From the NCBI GenBank assembly GCA_018825725.1, contig JAHKBC010000071.1:1-8119 (forward strand): 8,119 nt of DNA, written 5' to 3'. A program made the translations under genes and the position numbers. Position 1 is the first letter of the stretch; every line of letters begins with the position of its first letter. The notes beneath the pieces were generated by a model. The model was not told where the DNA came from. It saw nothing but the letters and a program-made list of their open reading frames with translations, and ran no database searches. Positions 1 through 6,933 of this stretch are shown in pieces. Source of the stretch: Candidatus Omnitrophota bacterium. GTDB lineage: Bacteria > Omnitrophota > Gorgyraeia > Gygaellales > Profunditerraquicolaceae.

Positions 1-1
1 T

Positions 2-724
2 ACCGGAGGCCTTCCGCGTGTTGCAGAATTATTCGAAGCCAGGAAACCTAAAGATCCTGCAGTTATCAGCGAAATAGATGGATTCGTAGAATTCGGGGAG
101 AGCCGCAAGGGTCAACGAGTAATTGTAATCAAATCTCCCACAGGAATGCAGAAAGAATATACAATACCTCACGGAAAGCATCCTAATGTCTACAAAGGCG
201 ATAGGGTCATGGCCGGGCAACAACTAACTGACGGACCGGTAGTTCTCCAGGATATACTAAGGGTCTGCGGAGACAAAGTACTGCAGGAGTATTTGGTTAA
301 TGAAGTTCAGGAGGTTTACCGTTTACAGGGCGTTAATATTAACGATAAACACATAGAAATCATTATCAGGCAGATGTTAAAAAAAATTAGAATTGAGGAT
401 CCGGGCGATACTGAATTTTTGGCTATGCAGCAAGTAGATAAGTGGAAATTCCAAAAAGAGAATGCTCGGATAATAAAGAAGGATGGCAAGCCTGCCCAGG
501 CTACACCATTATTACTGGGTATAACCAAGGCTTCTCTGACTACGGAGAGTTTCATGTCAGCAGCAAGTTTTCAGGAGACTACCCGCGTCCTTACCGAAGC
601 TGCCACCTCTGGAAAACGCGATGAGCTTTTTGGGCTCAAAGAAAATATTATTGTAGGGCATCTAATCCCGGCAGGAACAGGTTTTCGCGCGCATCGGGAT
701 ATCGAGCTCACTAAAAAGGAATAA
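2..724 (+). CDS. rpoC: DNA-directed RNA polymerase subunit beta', C-terminal part (partial at 5' end)
   Basis: This is the last 240 codons of the beta' subunit, which with beta forms the catalytic cleft of RNA polymerase. The reading frame is open from base 2, so the gene begins upstream of the window. The first residues, [17 protein letters not shown] (2-52), are a hallmark of the C-terminal half of beta'. They are followed by the [12 protein letters not shown] stretch (about 344-379), the DPGDTEF segment, [18 protein letters not shown] (551-604) and [11 protein letters not shown] near 653-685, in the usual order. The protein ends shortly after this last motif with a short charged tail. The active-site Mg motif and trigger loop lie upstream and cannot be checked. 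The TAA stop is 3 nt before rpsL, and the last codons carry the rpsL ribosome-binding site, so the two genes are probably co-transcribed. The identity is essentially certain. Confidence 0.98.
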   Translation, partial: TGGLPRVAELFEARKPKDPAVISEIDGFVEFGESRKGQRVIVIKSPTGMQKEYTIPHGKHPNVYKGDRVMAGQQLTDGPVVLQDILRVCGDKVLQEYLVNEVQEVYRLQGVNINDKHIEIIIRQMLKKIRIEDPGDTEFLAMQQVDKWKFQKENARIIKKDGKPAQATPLLLGITKASLTTESFMSAASFQETTRVLTEAATSGKRDELFGLKENIIVGHLIPAGTGFRAHRDIELTKKE

Positions 725-727
725 TTT

Positions 728-1102
728 ATGCCGACTATTGCCCAACTTATTCGTTTCGGAAGAAAAAGTAAAAAGAAGAAATCAAAGTCCATGGCGTTAA
801 AGGCCTGCCCTCAGAGAAGGGGTGTTTGTATTCAGGTACGCACTATGACTCCAAAAAAGCCCAACTCCGCATTGAGAAAGATTGCCAGGGTGAGGCTAAC
901 TACCGGAATCGAAGTAACATCTTATATTCCCGGTGAGGGGCATAACCTTCAGGAACACTCTATAGTTTTAGTCAGGGGCGGAAGAGTCAAGGATTTACCG
1001 GGTGTAAGATATCATATAGTAAGGGGAACGCTGGATTCCACAGGTGTCAACCAAAGAAGGAAGTCGCGCTCAAAATACGGCGCCAAAATGCCTAAGCAAT
1101 AG
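728..1102 (+). CDS. rpsL: 30S ribosomal protein S12
   Basis: S12 sits at the 30S decoding centre, helps monitor codon-anticodon pairing and is the classic streptomycin-resistance locus. The 124-residue length equals that of E. coli S12, and the motifs align without gaps: CPQRRGVC (27-34), [11 protein letters not shown] (41-51), [10 protein letters not shown] (69-78) and [14 protein letters not shown] (83-96). Lys43, Lys88 and Pro91, where streptomycin-resistance or -dependence substitutions usually fall, are all wild type. Asp89, the residue methylthiolated in E. coli, is present. The N-terminal tail has a lysine run (KSKKKKSK) typical of the rRNA-binding extension. The start is supported by the family N-terminus and by AAAAAGGA at 713-720, a good Shine-Dalgarno inside the end of rpoC. 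No L7Ae-like gene lies between rpoC and rpsL, unlike the Bacillus arrangement. Confidence 0.99.
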   Translation: MPTIAQLIRFGRKSKKKKSKSMALKACPQRRGVCIQVRTMTPKKPNSALRKIARVRLTTGIEVTSYIPGEGHNLQEHSIVLVRGGRVKDLPGVRYHIVRGTLDSTGVNQRRKSRSKYGAKMPKQ

Positions 1103-1110
1103 GAAAAAAA

Positions 1111-1581
1111 ATGAGAAGAAGAAGAATTACTAAAAAAGAGTTACTACCGGATCCTAAATTCAACTCAAAGATTGTCGCAAAATTCATTAAGATGGTTATG
1201 CTAGAGGGCAAAAAATCAATGGCCGAGAAGATTGTTTACGGCGCATTTGACACGGTTAAAAAGAACCTTAATGAACAGGATGTGCTCAAGGTATTTTATA
1301 AGGCTATAGATAATGCCCGTCCTAGGCTGGAGGTCAAGCCTCGGCGTGTTGGAGGAGCTACTTATCAGGTCCCCATTGAAGTACAACAGGAGAGGGGCAC
1401 TTCCATAGCCCTGCGTTGGATAAGGGATTTCGCCAGTTCTAAAAAAGGCAAGCCCATGCCGGAAAAACTCGCTGAAGAAATAATTGCCGCTTATAAATCC
1501 GAAGGTTCAGCTATAAAGAAGAGGGATGATACACATAAGATGGCTGACGCCAATAAAGCCTTCGCGCATTTCAAATGGTAA
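1111..1581 (+). CDS. rpsG: 30S ribosomal protein S7
   Basis: S7 is a primary 16S rRNA-binding protein that starts assembly of the 30S head and lines the E site. At 156 residues it has the common bacterial length and ends in the typical FAHFKW. The S7 signature begins at residue 14 ([20 protein letters not shown]) and continues with [13 protein letters not shown]. The beta-hairpin that reaches the mRNA exit channel is visible at about residues 73-90 ([18 protein letters not shown]). The start follows AGGA at 1101-1104, which overlaps the rpsL TAG, so translation is likely coupled. In E. coli, S7 represses its operon by binding a structured rpsL-rpsG gap. Here that gap is only 8 nt, so that site is absent. 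The next gene, fusA, is separated by a 121-nt region with structured repeats. Confidence 0.99.
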   Translation: MRRRRITKKELLPDPKFNSKIVAKFIKMVMLEGKKSMAEKIVYGAFDTVKKNLNEQDVLKVFYKAIDNARPRLEVKPRRVGGATYQVPIEVQQERGTSIALRWIRDFASSKKGKPMPEKLAEEIIAAYKSEGSAIKKRDDTHKMADANKAFAHFKW

Positions 1582-1599
1582 ATTAAATAACTACGCCTG

Positions 1600-1638
1600 C
1601 TTCTGCTGCGCAGAAGTAAATTGGATGCGATTTAGACT
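1600..1638 (+). repeat. 39-nt direct repeat, copy 1 (two abutting hairpins)
   Basis: This segment is identical over all 39 bases to 1647-1685, at a period of 47. It starts with the inverted repeat CTTCTGC-TGC-GCAGAAG (1600-1616), a 7-bp stem with a 3-nt loop. Directly abutting is TAAATTG-GATG-CGATTTA (1617-1634), a 7-pair stem with a 4-nt loop. One pair in the second stem is T1622-G1629, which becomes a U-G wobble in the + strand transcript but a C-A mismatch in the opposite transcript. The unit ends in GACT. It matches no named element I recognise. Confidence 0.95.
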
Positions 1639-1646
1639 TATGTGTT

Positions 1647-1685
1647 CTTCTGCTGCGCAGAAGTAAATTGGATGCGATTTAGACT
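1647..1685 (+). repeat. 39-nt direct repeat, copy 2 (two abutting hairpins)
   Basis: This is the exact second copy of 1600-1638, separated from it by 8 nt (TATGTGTT, 1639-1646). Those 8 nt match the 8 nt before copy 1 (TACGCCTG, 1592-1599) at only 4 positions. A 47-nt tandem duplication with diverged spacers is possible, but the sharp identity boundary stands out. The hairpins lie at 1647-1663 and 1664-1681. Because the arms are the same in both copies, the left arm of copy 1 could also pair with the right arm of copy 2, giving alternative folds. The copy ends 17 nt before the fusA start codon. Confidence 0.95.
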
Positions 1686-1702
1686 ATACAATTTAACAAT
1701 TT

Positions 1703-3799
1703 ATGAAAAAGCATGCAGCTTTAGATAAAATCAGGAATATCGGAATCATCGCTCATATCGATGCCGGAAAAACCACAACTACCGAACGTATTCTTTATTA
1801 CGCCGGCAAGACCTATAAAATAGGCGAGGTTAATGAGGGCACAGCAGTCATGGACTGGATGGTTCAGGAGCAAGAACGAGGCATAACAATTACCGCTGCT
1901 GCAACTACCTGTATTTGGAAAGACTATTATATAAATATAATAGATACTCCCGGACATGTAGATTTCACAGTTGAAGTAGAAAGATCCTTAAAGATACTTG
2001 ACGGAGCAGTGGTAGTCTTCTGCGGCGTGGGCGGAGTAGAGCCTCAATCAGAAACCGTCTGGCGCCAAGCTGACCGTTATAATGTACCTAAAATAGCTTT
2101 TGTAAATAAGATGGACCGTACGGGAAGCGACCTCTGGGGGACTATCGACCAGATGCATAAACGACTGGCAGCCAATGCTGCAGCTATACAGGTTCCTTAT
2201 GGGAAAGAAGATGGCTTTCGAGGGATGGTTGACCTTGTTAATAATAAGCTGGCGGTTTACAAAGATGATAAAGGTAAGGAATTAGAGATAATCGATATTC
2301 CTGAAGACTTAAAGGCCGAAGTAGATCACCACCGTCAGGAATTATTGGAAAAACTCTCAGAGGTTGATGACCATATACTGGAATTATACCTACATAACAA
2401 AGAGATTACGCCCCAGATATTAAAGGATTCGATACGTAAAGCAGTTATTGCGAATAAATTTACGCCTGTATTATGCGGCTCTTCCTTTAAGAATAAAGGG
2501 GTACAATTGTTACTGGATGCGGTTGGAGATTATCTTCCGTCACCAGCAGATGTGCCACCGATCAAGGGGATTAATCCCGAAACAGGGGCTTCCGAGGAGA
2601 TAGAGGCATCAGATAAATCGCATTTTTGCGCGCTCTGCTTTAAAGTCGCAATCGACCCTTTTGTGGGAAGACTTAATTATGTACGTGTATATTCGGGAAC
2701 ATTGTCGTCAGGAAAATACATTTATAATGCCGCTAAAAATGTAAAGGAACGCGTAGCGAAACTGTTACGTATGCATGCCAACCATCAAGAGATTATTGAA
2801 CATGCTTTTGCAGGAGATATAGTTGCTGTAGTGGGCTTAAAAGAAACTAAAACCGGAGATACGCTATGCGAAGAGGATAATCAGATGCTTATTGAAGCTA
2901 TACATTTTCCGGAGCCGGTTATACAAGAAGCTATCGAACCCAAAACCAAAAATGACCAAGAGAAACTGGGCATGGCCTTGCACCGCTTGGCTGACGAAGA
3001 CCCATCTTTTCGGGTAATCTATAACCAAGAAACCGGCCAGACTGTTATTTCGGGGATGGGGCAGCTGCACTTAGAGGTTATGGCTGACAGGATATTAAGA
3101 GAATTTAACGTTCAAGTCCAGGTAGGAGTTCCCGAAGTTGCCTACAGAGAAACTATTACAAGAAAGGTCAATGCAACCGGCAAATTCATTCAACAATCCG
3201 GAGGCCGCGGGCAATATGGTCATGTAGTCATTGAGATGGAACCACAGGATGGTCCGGGAAAAGGCATTACCTTTGTAAATAAAATAAAGGGCGGAGCAAT
3301 TCCGCAAGAATATATCCCATCGGTTAAAGACGGAATTTTTGCTACTGCTAAAAGCGGAATTCTTTCCGGATATCCCGTGACTGATATAAATGTAACTTTA
3401 GTAGATGGTTCATTCCACGATGTTGATTCTTCAGAATTGGCTTTTAAGATGGCAGCAGGCATTGCTTTGTCTGAAGGTTTACGCAAGGCACATTCGATAC
3501 TCTTAGAACCAATTATGGATATGGAGATTGCCGTTCCCGAGGAATATATGGGTGTGGTAATTGGGGATCTGAGTTCTCGACGAGCAAAGATACTTTCCAT
3601 AAATCCCCGCGCAAATATTCGCGCAATAAAATGTAATGTTCCGCTTGCAGAAATTTTTAATTATGCTACAATATTGCGTTCCTTGACACAGGGGCGCGCC
3701 TCTTACACTATGGAGCCCTCATATTATCATGAGGTGCCTTTATATATATCAGAGAAGATTGTATCTGGATATTCCTCTTCAGGTGCTAAGAGAAACTAA
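1703..3799 (+). CDS. fusA: Elongation factor G
   Basis: EF-G is the GTPase that drives tRNA-mRNA translocation and, with RRF, ribosome recycling. The 698-residue length is typical. GTPase motifs are complete: AHIDAGKT (17-24), RGITI (59-63), DTPGH (81-85), NKMD (135-138) and GSSFKNKG (259-266). Domain II starts near residue 307, domain III includes GMGQLHLE (451-458), domain IV includes GGRGQYGHV (500-508) and the tip HDVDSSE (572-578), and domain V follows from about 603. Gln454 replaces the glutamate usual in GMGELHLE, and SRRAKI (625-630) replaces the more common SRRG. ATG 1703 is the only sensible start: an in-frame TAA lies at 1694-1696, and RNIGI falls at residue 11 as in the family. 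No Shine-Dalgarno precedes it (CAATTTAACAATTT), in contrast to tuf. It is followed 19 nt later by tuf, as in classic str operons. Confidence 0.99.
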   Translation: MKKHAALDKIRNIGIIAHIDAGKTTTTERILYYAGKTYKIGEVNEGTAVMDWMVQEQERGITITAAATTCIWKDYYINIIDTPGHVDFTVEVERSLKILDGAVVVFCGVGGVEPQSETVWRQADRYNVPKIAFVNKMDRTGSDLWGTIDQMHKRLAANAAAIQVPYGKEDGFRGMVDLVNNKLAVYKDDKGKELEIIDIPEDLKAEVDHHRQELLEKLSEVDDHILELYLHNKEITPQILKDSIRKAVIANKFTPVLCGSSFKNKGVQLLLDAVGDYLPSPADVPPIKGINPETGASEEIEASDKSHFCALCFKVAIDPFVGRLNYVRVYSGTLSSGKYIYNAAKNVKERVAKLLRMHANHQEIIEHAFAGDIVAVVGLKETKTGDTLCEEDNQMLIEAIHFPEPVIQEAIEPKTKNDQEKLGMALHRLADEDPSFRVIYNQETGQTVISGMGQLHLEVMADRILREFNVQVQVGVPEVAYRETITRKVNATGKFIQQSGGRGQYGHVVIEMEPQDGPGKGITFVNKIKGGAIPQEYIPSVKDGIFATAKSGILSGYPVTDINVTLVDGSFHDVDSSELAFKMAAGIALSEGLRKAHSILLEPIMDMEIAVPEEYMGVVIGDLSSRRAKILSINPRANIRAIKCNVPLAEIFNYATILRSLTQGRASYTMEPSYYHEVPLYISEKIVSGYSSSGAKRN
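3683..3709 (+). promoter_or_regulatory. Possible internal promoter for tuf inside the 3' end of fusA
   Basis: A perfect -35 consensus TTGACA (3683-3688) is followed after 15 nt by TACACT (3704-3709), which matches four of six -10 positions. It lies about 110 nt upstream of the tuf start. E. coli tufA is known to have extra promoters inside fusA, which makes the position plausible. Against it, the bases encode the conserved EF-G segment [10 protein letters not shown], so TTGACA may be chance, and the spacer is short. Confidence 0.2.
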
Positions 3800-3806
3800 A
3801 AATTAA

Positions 3807-3813
3807 AAGGAGG
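3807..3813 (+). promoter_or_regulatory. Strong Shine-Dalgarno of tuf
   Basis: AAGGAGG is a full anti-16S complement placed 5 nt before the tuf ATG. It is the strongest ribosome-binding site in the window, consistent with the very high demand for EF-Tu relative to its operon neighbours. Confidence 0.9.
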
Positions 3814-3818
3814 GACTA

Positions 3819-5024
3819 ATGGCTAAAGAAAAATTTGTAAGAAATAAACCACACGTAAACATTGGAACCATCGGACATATTGATCACGGTAAAACCAGCC
3901 TTACTTCGGCCATCACCTATGTGTTGAGCAAATTAGGCATGGCAACCAAAAGGGAATATGCCGATATCGCAAAAGGCGGGGCGGTCAGGGATGAAACTAA
4001 AATTCTTACTATTTCCGTTGCTCATGTTGAGTATGAAACCGCTAACCGGCATTACGCGCATATCGATTGTCCGGGCCACGCAGACTATATCAAGAACATG
4101 ATTACCGGTGCCGCGCAGATGGATGGCGCTATCCTGGTTGTTTCAGCTGTAGACGGCCCCATGCCTCAAACCAGAGAACACATTCTTTTGGCCAGACAGG
4201 TCAATGTTCCATCCATGGTCGTTTTCTTGAATAAGATTGATCTTGTCCAGGATAAAGAACTGGTGGACTTAGTAGAAATGGAAGTAAGAGAATTGTTGAC
4301 TAAATACGGTTACCCGGGCGATAAAACTCCGGTAGTCAAAGGTAGCGCAGCTAAAGCCATTCAAGCAGGCGGTGACCCAAACTCCGAAGACTGCAAACCC
4401 ATACTTGAGCTGATGAAAGCGGTTGATGAGTTTATACCTTTACCGGTCAGAGACGTGGATAAACCATTGCTCATGGCTGTTGAAGACGTATTCAGCATCG
4501 AAGGTAGAGGAACCGTCGGCACTGGAAGAATCGAAAGAGGAAAAGTAAAAGTCAACGAAGAAGTAGAGTTAATAGGTTTAAAACCAGAAGTCAAGAAAAC
4601 AGTAGTTACGGGTATTGAAATGTTCCGCAAAATTCTTGACGAAGGCCAGGCCGGAGATAATGTCGGGTTATTATTGCGCGGCGTGGATAAAAATGATATC
4701 GAACGCGGTATGGTTATTGCAGCTCCTAAATCCATAACTCCGCATACTAAATTCATAGCCCAGGTTTACGTATTAGCAAAAGAAGAAGGGGGCAGGCATA
4801 CTCCATTTTTTACCGGATATCGGCCACAATTCTATTTCCGAACCACCGATGTTACAGGTAGCTCTAAACTCCCCCAGGGAGTTGAAATGGTTATGCCAGG
4901 TGACAATGTTACAATGGAAATTGAATTAATTCAACCTGTAGCCATGGAAAAGGAATCTCGTTTCGCTATTCGCGAAGGCGGACGTACCGTAGGCGCAGGT
5001 GTAGTTACCGAGGTTGTTGCTTAA
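3819..5024 (+). CDS. tuf: Elongation factor Tu
   Basis: EF-Tu carries aminoacyl-tRNA to the ribosomal A site as a GTP complex. The 401 residues cover all three domains. Motifs are GHIDHGKT (19-26), DCPGH (83-87, with catalytic His87), NKID (138-141) and GSAAK (175-179). Domain II begins near [13 protein letters not shown] (221-233), and domain III contains [20 protein letters not shown] (324-343). Switch I is unusual: residues 58-65 read RDETKILT-I where E. coli has EEKARGIT-I. Thr64, equivalent to the Mg-binding threonine, is kept, but the Arg-Gly before it is Lys-Ile. The hydrophobic gate is Ile21/Leu63 instead of Val/Ile. The segment after GSAAK is a few residues longer than in E. coli ([10 protein letters not shown], 183-192). 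I recall similar forms in Planctomycetes-like EF-Tu, so this looks like a lineage variant and not damage. The rpsJ start lies 1 nt past the stop. Confidence 0.99.
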   Translation: MAKEKFVRNKPHVNIGTIGHIDHGKTSLTSAITYVLSKLGMATKREYADIAKGGAVRDETKILTISVAHVEYETANRHYAHIDCPGHADYIKNMITGAAQMDGAILVVSAVDGPMPQTREHILLARQVNVPSMVVFLNKIDLVQDKELVDLVEMEVRELLTKYGYPGDKTPVVKGSAAKAIQAGGDPNSEDCKPILELMKAVDEFIPLPVRDVDKPLLMAVEDVFSIEGRGTVGTGRIERGKVKVNEEVELIGLKPEVKKTVVTGIEMFRKILDEGQAGDNVGLLLRGVDKNDIERGMVIAAPKSITPHTKFIAQVYVLAKEEGGRHTPFFTGYRPQFYFRTTDVTGSSKLPQGVEMVMPGDNVTMEIELIQPVAMEKESRFAIREGGRTVGAGVVTEVVA

Positions 5025-5025
5025 C

Positions 5026-5325
5026 ATGCAAAAAATACGTATAAAGTTAAAGGCATATGATCACAGGCTTCTGGATCAGGCAGCTCTAGGGATTGTAGAA
5101 ACTGCCAAAAGAACAGGCGCTACAATCTCTGGGCCGCTGCCATTGCCGACAAAAAGGCAGTTGTATACAGTCTTGCGTTCTCCGGTAATCGATAATAAGA
5201 GCAGGGAGCAGTTTGATATATCAACCCATAAAAGGCTCATCGATATCATTGAACCGACAACCAAGACTATTGATGCCTTGAGAAAACTTAATTTGCCCGC
5301 CGGGGTAGATGTTGAAATCAAATAA
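5026..5325 (+). CDS. rpsJ: 30S ribosomal protein S10 (NusE)
   Basis: S10 is a 30S head protein and, as NusE, binds NusB in transcription antitermination and couples with NusG. The 99 residues include [15 protein letters not shown] (4-18), ETAKRTGA (25-32), GPLPLPTKR (36-44) and [20 protein letters not shown] (66-85). I chose ATG 5026 because the family begins just before [11 protein letters not shown]. An in-frame TTG at 5014 would add four residues (MLLN) and overlap tuf by 11 nt, with no room for a Shine-Dalgarno. Upstream of ATG 5026 there is only GAGG at 5010-5013, 12 nt away, so initiation probably depends on coupling to tuf termination. The 1-nt gap leaves no space for an S10 leader of the type through which L4 regulates the E. 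coli operon. Confidence 0.97.
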   Translation: MQKIRIKLKAYDHRLLDQAALGIVETAKRTGATISGPLPLPTKRQLYTVLRSPVIDNKSREQFDISTHKRLIDIIEPTTKTIDALRKLNLPAGVDVEIK

Positions 5326-5338
5326 ATTTATATAAAAT

Positions 5339-6010
5339 ATGGCAGGAATACTTGGAAAGAAGATTGGCATGACACAAATCTGGGATGAGCAAGGCGTGCG
5401 CGTTCCGGTGACAGTAATTGAAGCAGGCCCATGTCCGATATTAAAGGTTTGCGCTAAATCACTGCAGTTAGGCTTTGAACCTGTAAATGAGAAAAAGGTC
5501 AACTCTCCGGTTAAAGGTTATTTTAAGAAATTAAATATATCGCCTTTAAAATACATCCGGGAAATTCCTAAAGACATTGTTACGGAGTTTAAGGCCGCCG
5601 ATGTTATTAAAGTTGACATCTTTAAACCGGGTGATTTTGTTAATGTGACCGGAACATCTATCGGTAAAGGATTCCAAGGTGGTATGAAGCGTTGGCATTG
5701 GCAGGGAGGCCCCCAAACCCACGGTTCTACATCCCATCGCCGGGTAGGCTCCATGGGCTCTACCACTACACCAGGTAGAGTATGGAAAGGGCACCATCTT
5801 CCCGGGCACATGGGAATGCATAAGGTGACTACGGAAAACTTAAAAGTAGTACAGATTGACCTGGAAAATAACCTTCTATTAGTTGAGGGTTCGACTCCTG
5901 GTCACAAAAATAATTATCTTATTATTAACACGGCCAAAAAAAAGAAATCCCAGGCCGGGATACAGAAAAAGATTTCTCCAACAGGTAAAGCTAAACCGAG
6001 AAAGAAATGA
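5339..6010 (+). CDS. rplC: 50S ribosomal protein L3
   Basis: L3 is an early 23S rRNA assembly protein whose internal extension reaches the peptidyl-transferase centre. The 223 residues start with the family form [15 protein letters not shown] (3-17). The core continues with VTVIEAGPC (24-32), [18 protein letters not shown] (108-125), [14 protein letters not shown] (127-140) and [16 protein letters not shown] (144-159). After [10 protein letters not shown] (179-188) the protein has a basic tail of about 25 residues (NTAKKKKSQ to KPRKK), some 20 longer than the E. coli C-terminus. A run of eight A at 5936-5943 encodes part of the lysines. No Shine-Dalgarno precedes ATG 5339; the upstream bases are AAATTTATATAAAAT. 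The start is still firm from homology. The stop overlaps the rplD start as ATGA (6007-6010). Confidence 0.98.
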   Translation: MAGILGKKIGMTQIWDEQGVRVPVTVIEAGPCPILKVCAKSLQLGFEPVNEKKVNSPVKGYFKKLNISPLKYIREIPKDIVTEFKAADVIKVDIFKPGDFVNVTGTSIGKGFQGGMKRWHWQGGPQTHGSTSHRRVGSMGSTTTPGRVWKGHHLPGHMGMHKVTTENLKVVQIDLENNLLLVEGSTPGHKNNYLIINTAKKKKSQAGIQKKISPTGKAKPRKK

Positions 6011-6645
6011 TAAATTTAGTTGTTTATAATATAGAGGGTAAAAAGGTTGGCAATGTAGAAATTGACCCTAAGGTTTTCGGGGAAGAAATCCACAGCGCCA
6101 GCGTATACCAGGCCATTAATGCCTACCGGGCTAATCAGCGTAAAGGGTTGGCGTCTACCAAAGACCGCGCCGATGTTTCCGGTGGAGGGAAAAAACCCTG
6201 GAGGCAAAAGGGTACCGGCAGGGCCAGAGTAGGGTCGTCGCGTTCACCTTTGTGGCGCCACGGAGGAGTAACCTTTGGACCGCACCCTAGGAACTTCTCT
6301 TATTCATTGCCAAAAAAAATAAAAAAATTGGCATTGGGATCGGCTTTATATTCTAAAATTTCGGAAGAAAAAAGTTTTCTGGTGTTAGACGACATTAAGC
6401 TCGATCAACCAAAGACTAAAAATGCAGCAAAGATTTTCCATAACCTGAAGATAGACTTAATAAAGAATAAATTATTGCTCCTTGTAAATAAAATAGATAG
6501 TCAGACAACCTTAGCATTACGCAATCTTAAAAATCTAGAGATTGGATTAGCCCGTTCAGTAAATACCTATCAGGTAATTAATTCGGCTAAAATAGTGGTA
6601 ACTAAAGACGGATTAAATGATATCATTACGAGGTTCAAAAAATGA
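6007..6645 (+). CDS. rplD: 50S ribosomal protein L4
   Basis: L4 binds 23S rRNA early in assembly, and its long loop lines the peptide exit tunnel near the macrolide site. The 212 residues show the extended loop with GGGKKPWRQKGTGRARVGSS (59-78), followed by SPLWRHGGVTFGPHPRNFSY (80-99) and the LPKKIKKLALGSAL helix start (101-114). The KPWRQKGTGR segment where macrolide-resistance changes occur is intact. Translation is probably coupled to rplC through the 4-nt ATGA overlap; upstream there is only a weak purine stretch (GAGAAAGAA). In E. coli, L4 represses the S10 operon through a leader RNA, but no such leader fits here. The 3' half is A-rich and lysine/asparagine-rich, which is normal for this variable part of the family. 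Confidence 0.98.
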   Translation: MINLVVYNIEGKKVGNVEIDPKVFGEEIHSASVYQAINAYRANQRKGLASTKDRADVSGGGKKPWRQKGTGRARVGSSRSPLWRHGGVTFGPHPRNFSYSLPKKIKKLALGSALYSKISEEKSFLVLDDIKLDQPKTKNAAKIFHNLKIDLIKNKLLLLVNKIDSQTTLALRNLKNLEIGLARSVNTYQVINSAKIVVTKDGLNDIITRFKK

Positions 6646-6920
6646 TTTACCCACAAGATATAATTAAGGCTCTGGTGAGAACTGAAAAATCAACCTTGTT
6701 TGAACCAGAGGGAAAATACCTTTTTTTGGTCAAAAAATCGAGCAATAAAGTAGAGATAAAACAGGCTGTAGAGAGTATATACAAGGTTAATGTGGAACAG
6801 GTAAATACTTATATATCAAGCGGTAAAAATAAAAGGGTCCGGCACCAGATAGGCAGGACTCCAGATACCAAACATGCAATTGTGAGTTTAAAAAAAGGTC
6901 AGAAAATAGAACTAGCTTAA
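6642..6920 (+). CDS. rplW: 50S ribosomal protein L23
   Basis: L23 lies at the tunnel exit and is the docking site for trigger factor and the signal recognition particle. The 92 residues include the family motif VRTEKSTLF (12-20). Glu15 corresponds to the E. coli residue that contacts trigger factor. Further motifs are NKVEIKQAVESIYKVNVEQV (35-54) and the basic loop GKNKRVRHQIGRTPDTKHAI (61-80). The start overlaps the rplD stop as ATGA (6642-6645). GAGG at 6630-6633 with an 8-nt spacer gives a reasonable ribosome-binding site. It ends 13 nt before rplB. The order rplC-rplD-rplW-rplB matches the conserved S10 cluster. Confidence 0.98.
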   Translation: MIYPQDIIKALVRTEKSTLFEPEGKYLFLVKKSSNKVEIKQAVESIYKVNVEQVNTYISSGKNKRVRHQIGRTPDTKHAIVSLKKGQKIELA

Positions 6921-6933
6921 GGAAAGTTAAATT

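Larger units (their letters stand above)
1582..1702 (+). other. rpsG-fusA intergenic region with tandem structured repeats
   Basis: This 121-nt gap is the longest non-coding stretch in the window; most other junctions are under 20 nt or overlap. It has three parts: a short A/T-rich start (1582-1599), two 39-nt repeats (1600-1685), and an A/T-rich tail (1686-1702) leading to the fusA ATG. Each repeat contains a G/C-rich and an A/U-rich hairpin. Neither hairpin is followed by a T tract, so no canonical intrinsic terminator is seen. I find no convincing complete -35/-10 promoter. A TACAAT at 1687-1692 resembles a -10 box but lacks a well-spaced -35. No open reading frame of note is present. A role in regulation, mRNA processing or stability is inference only. 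Confidence 0.85.

Noticed and set aside
308..313. AGGAGG inside rpoC as a ribosome-binding site for an internal gene
   Set aside because: No start codon with an open frame follows at a usable distance, and the bases encode conserved beta' residues.
1600..1685. Hairpins as intrinsic transcription terminators
   Set aside because: The G/C-rich stems are followed by TAAATTGG and not by a T tract, and a terminator ahead of fusA would conflict with the conserved operon unless regulated.
1600..1685. CRISPR-like array
   Set aside because: There are only two repeats with an 8-nt spacer and no cas genes; spacer size and context do not fit.
3220..3600. Reverse-strand open frame of 126 codons inside fusA
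   Set aside because: It is fully antisense to conserved EF-G coding sequence and shows no recognisable protein features; it is a shadow frame. The same applies to the other reverse-strand open frames under tuf, rplC, rplB and rpsS.
5014..5025. TTG at 5014 as the rpsJ start
   Set aside because: It adds MLLN before the normal S10 N-terminus, overlaps tuf, and has no usable Shine-Dalgarno spacing.
5938..5944. A-AAA-AAG slippery heptamer in rplC, in the correct frame for -1 frameshifting
   Set aside because: The -1 frame ends at TAA 5986-5988 after a short unrelated tail, and no clear stimulatory structure is seen. A lysine-rich tail explains the A run.
6308..6333. Inverted repeat TGCCAA/TTGGCA around an A-rich loop in rplD
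   Set aside because: It lies within the conserved LPKKIKKLALG coding segment, has a 14-nt loop and only a 6-bp stem, and is explained by codon choice.
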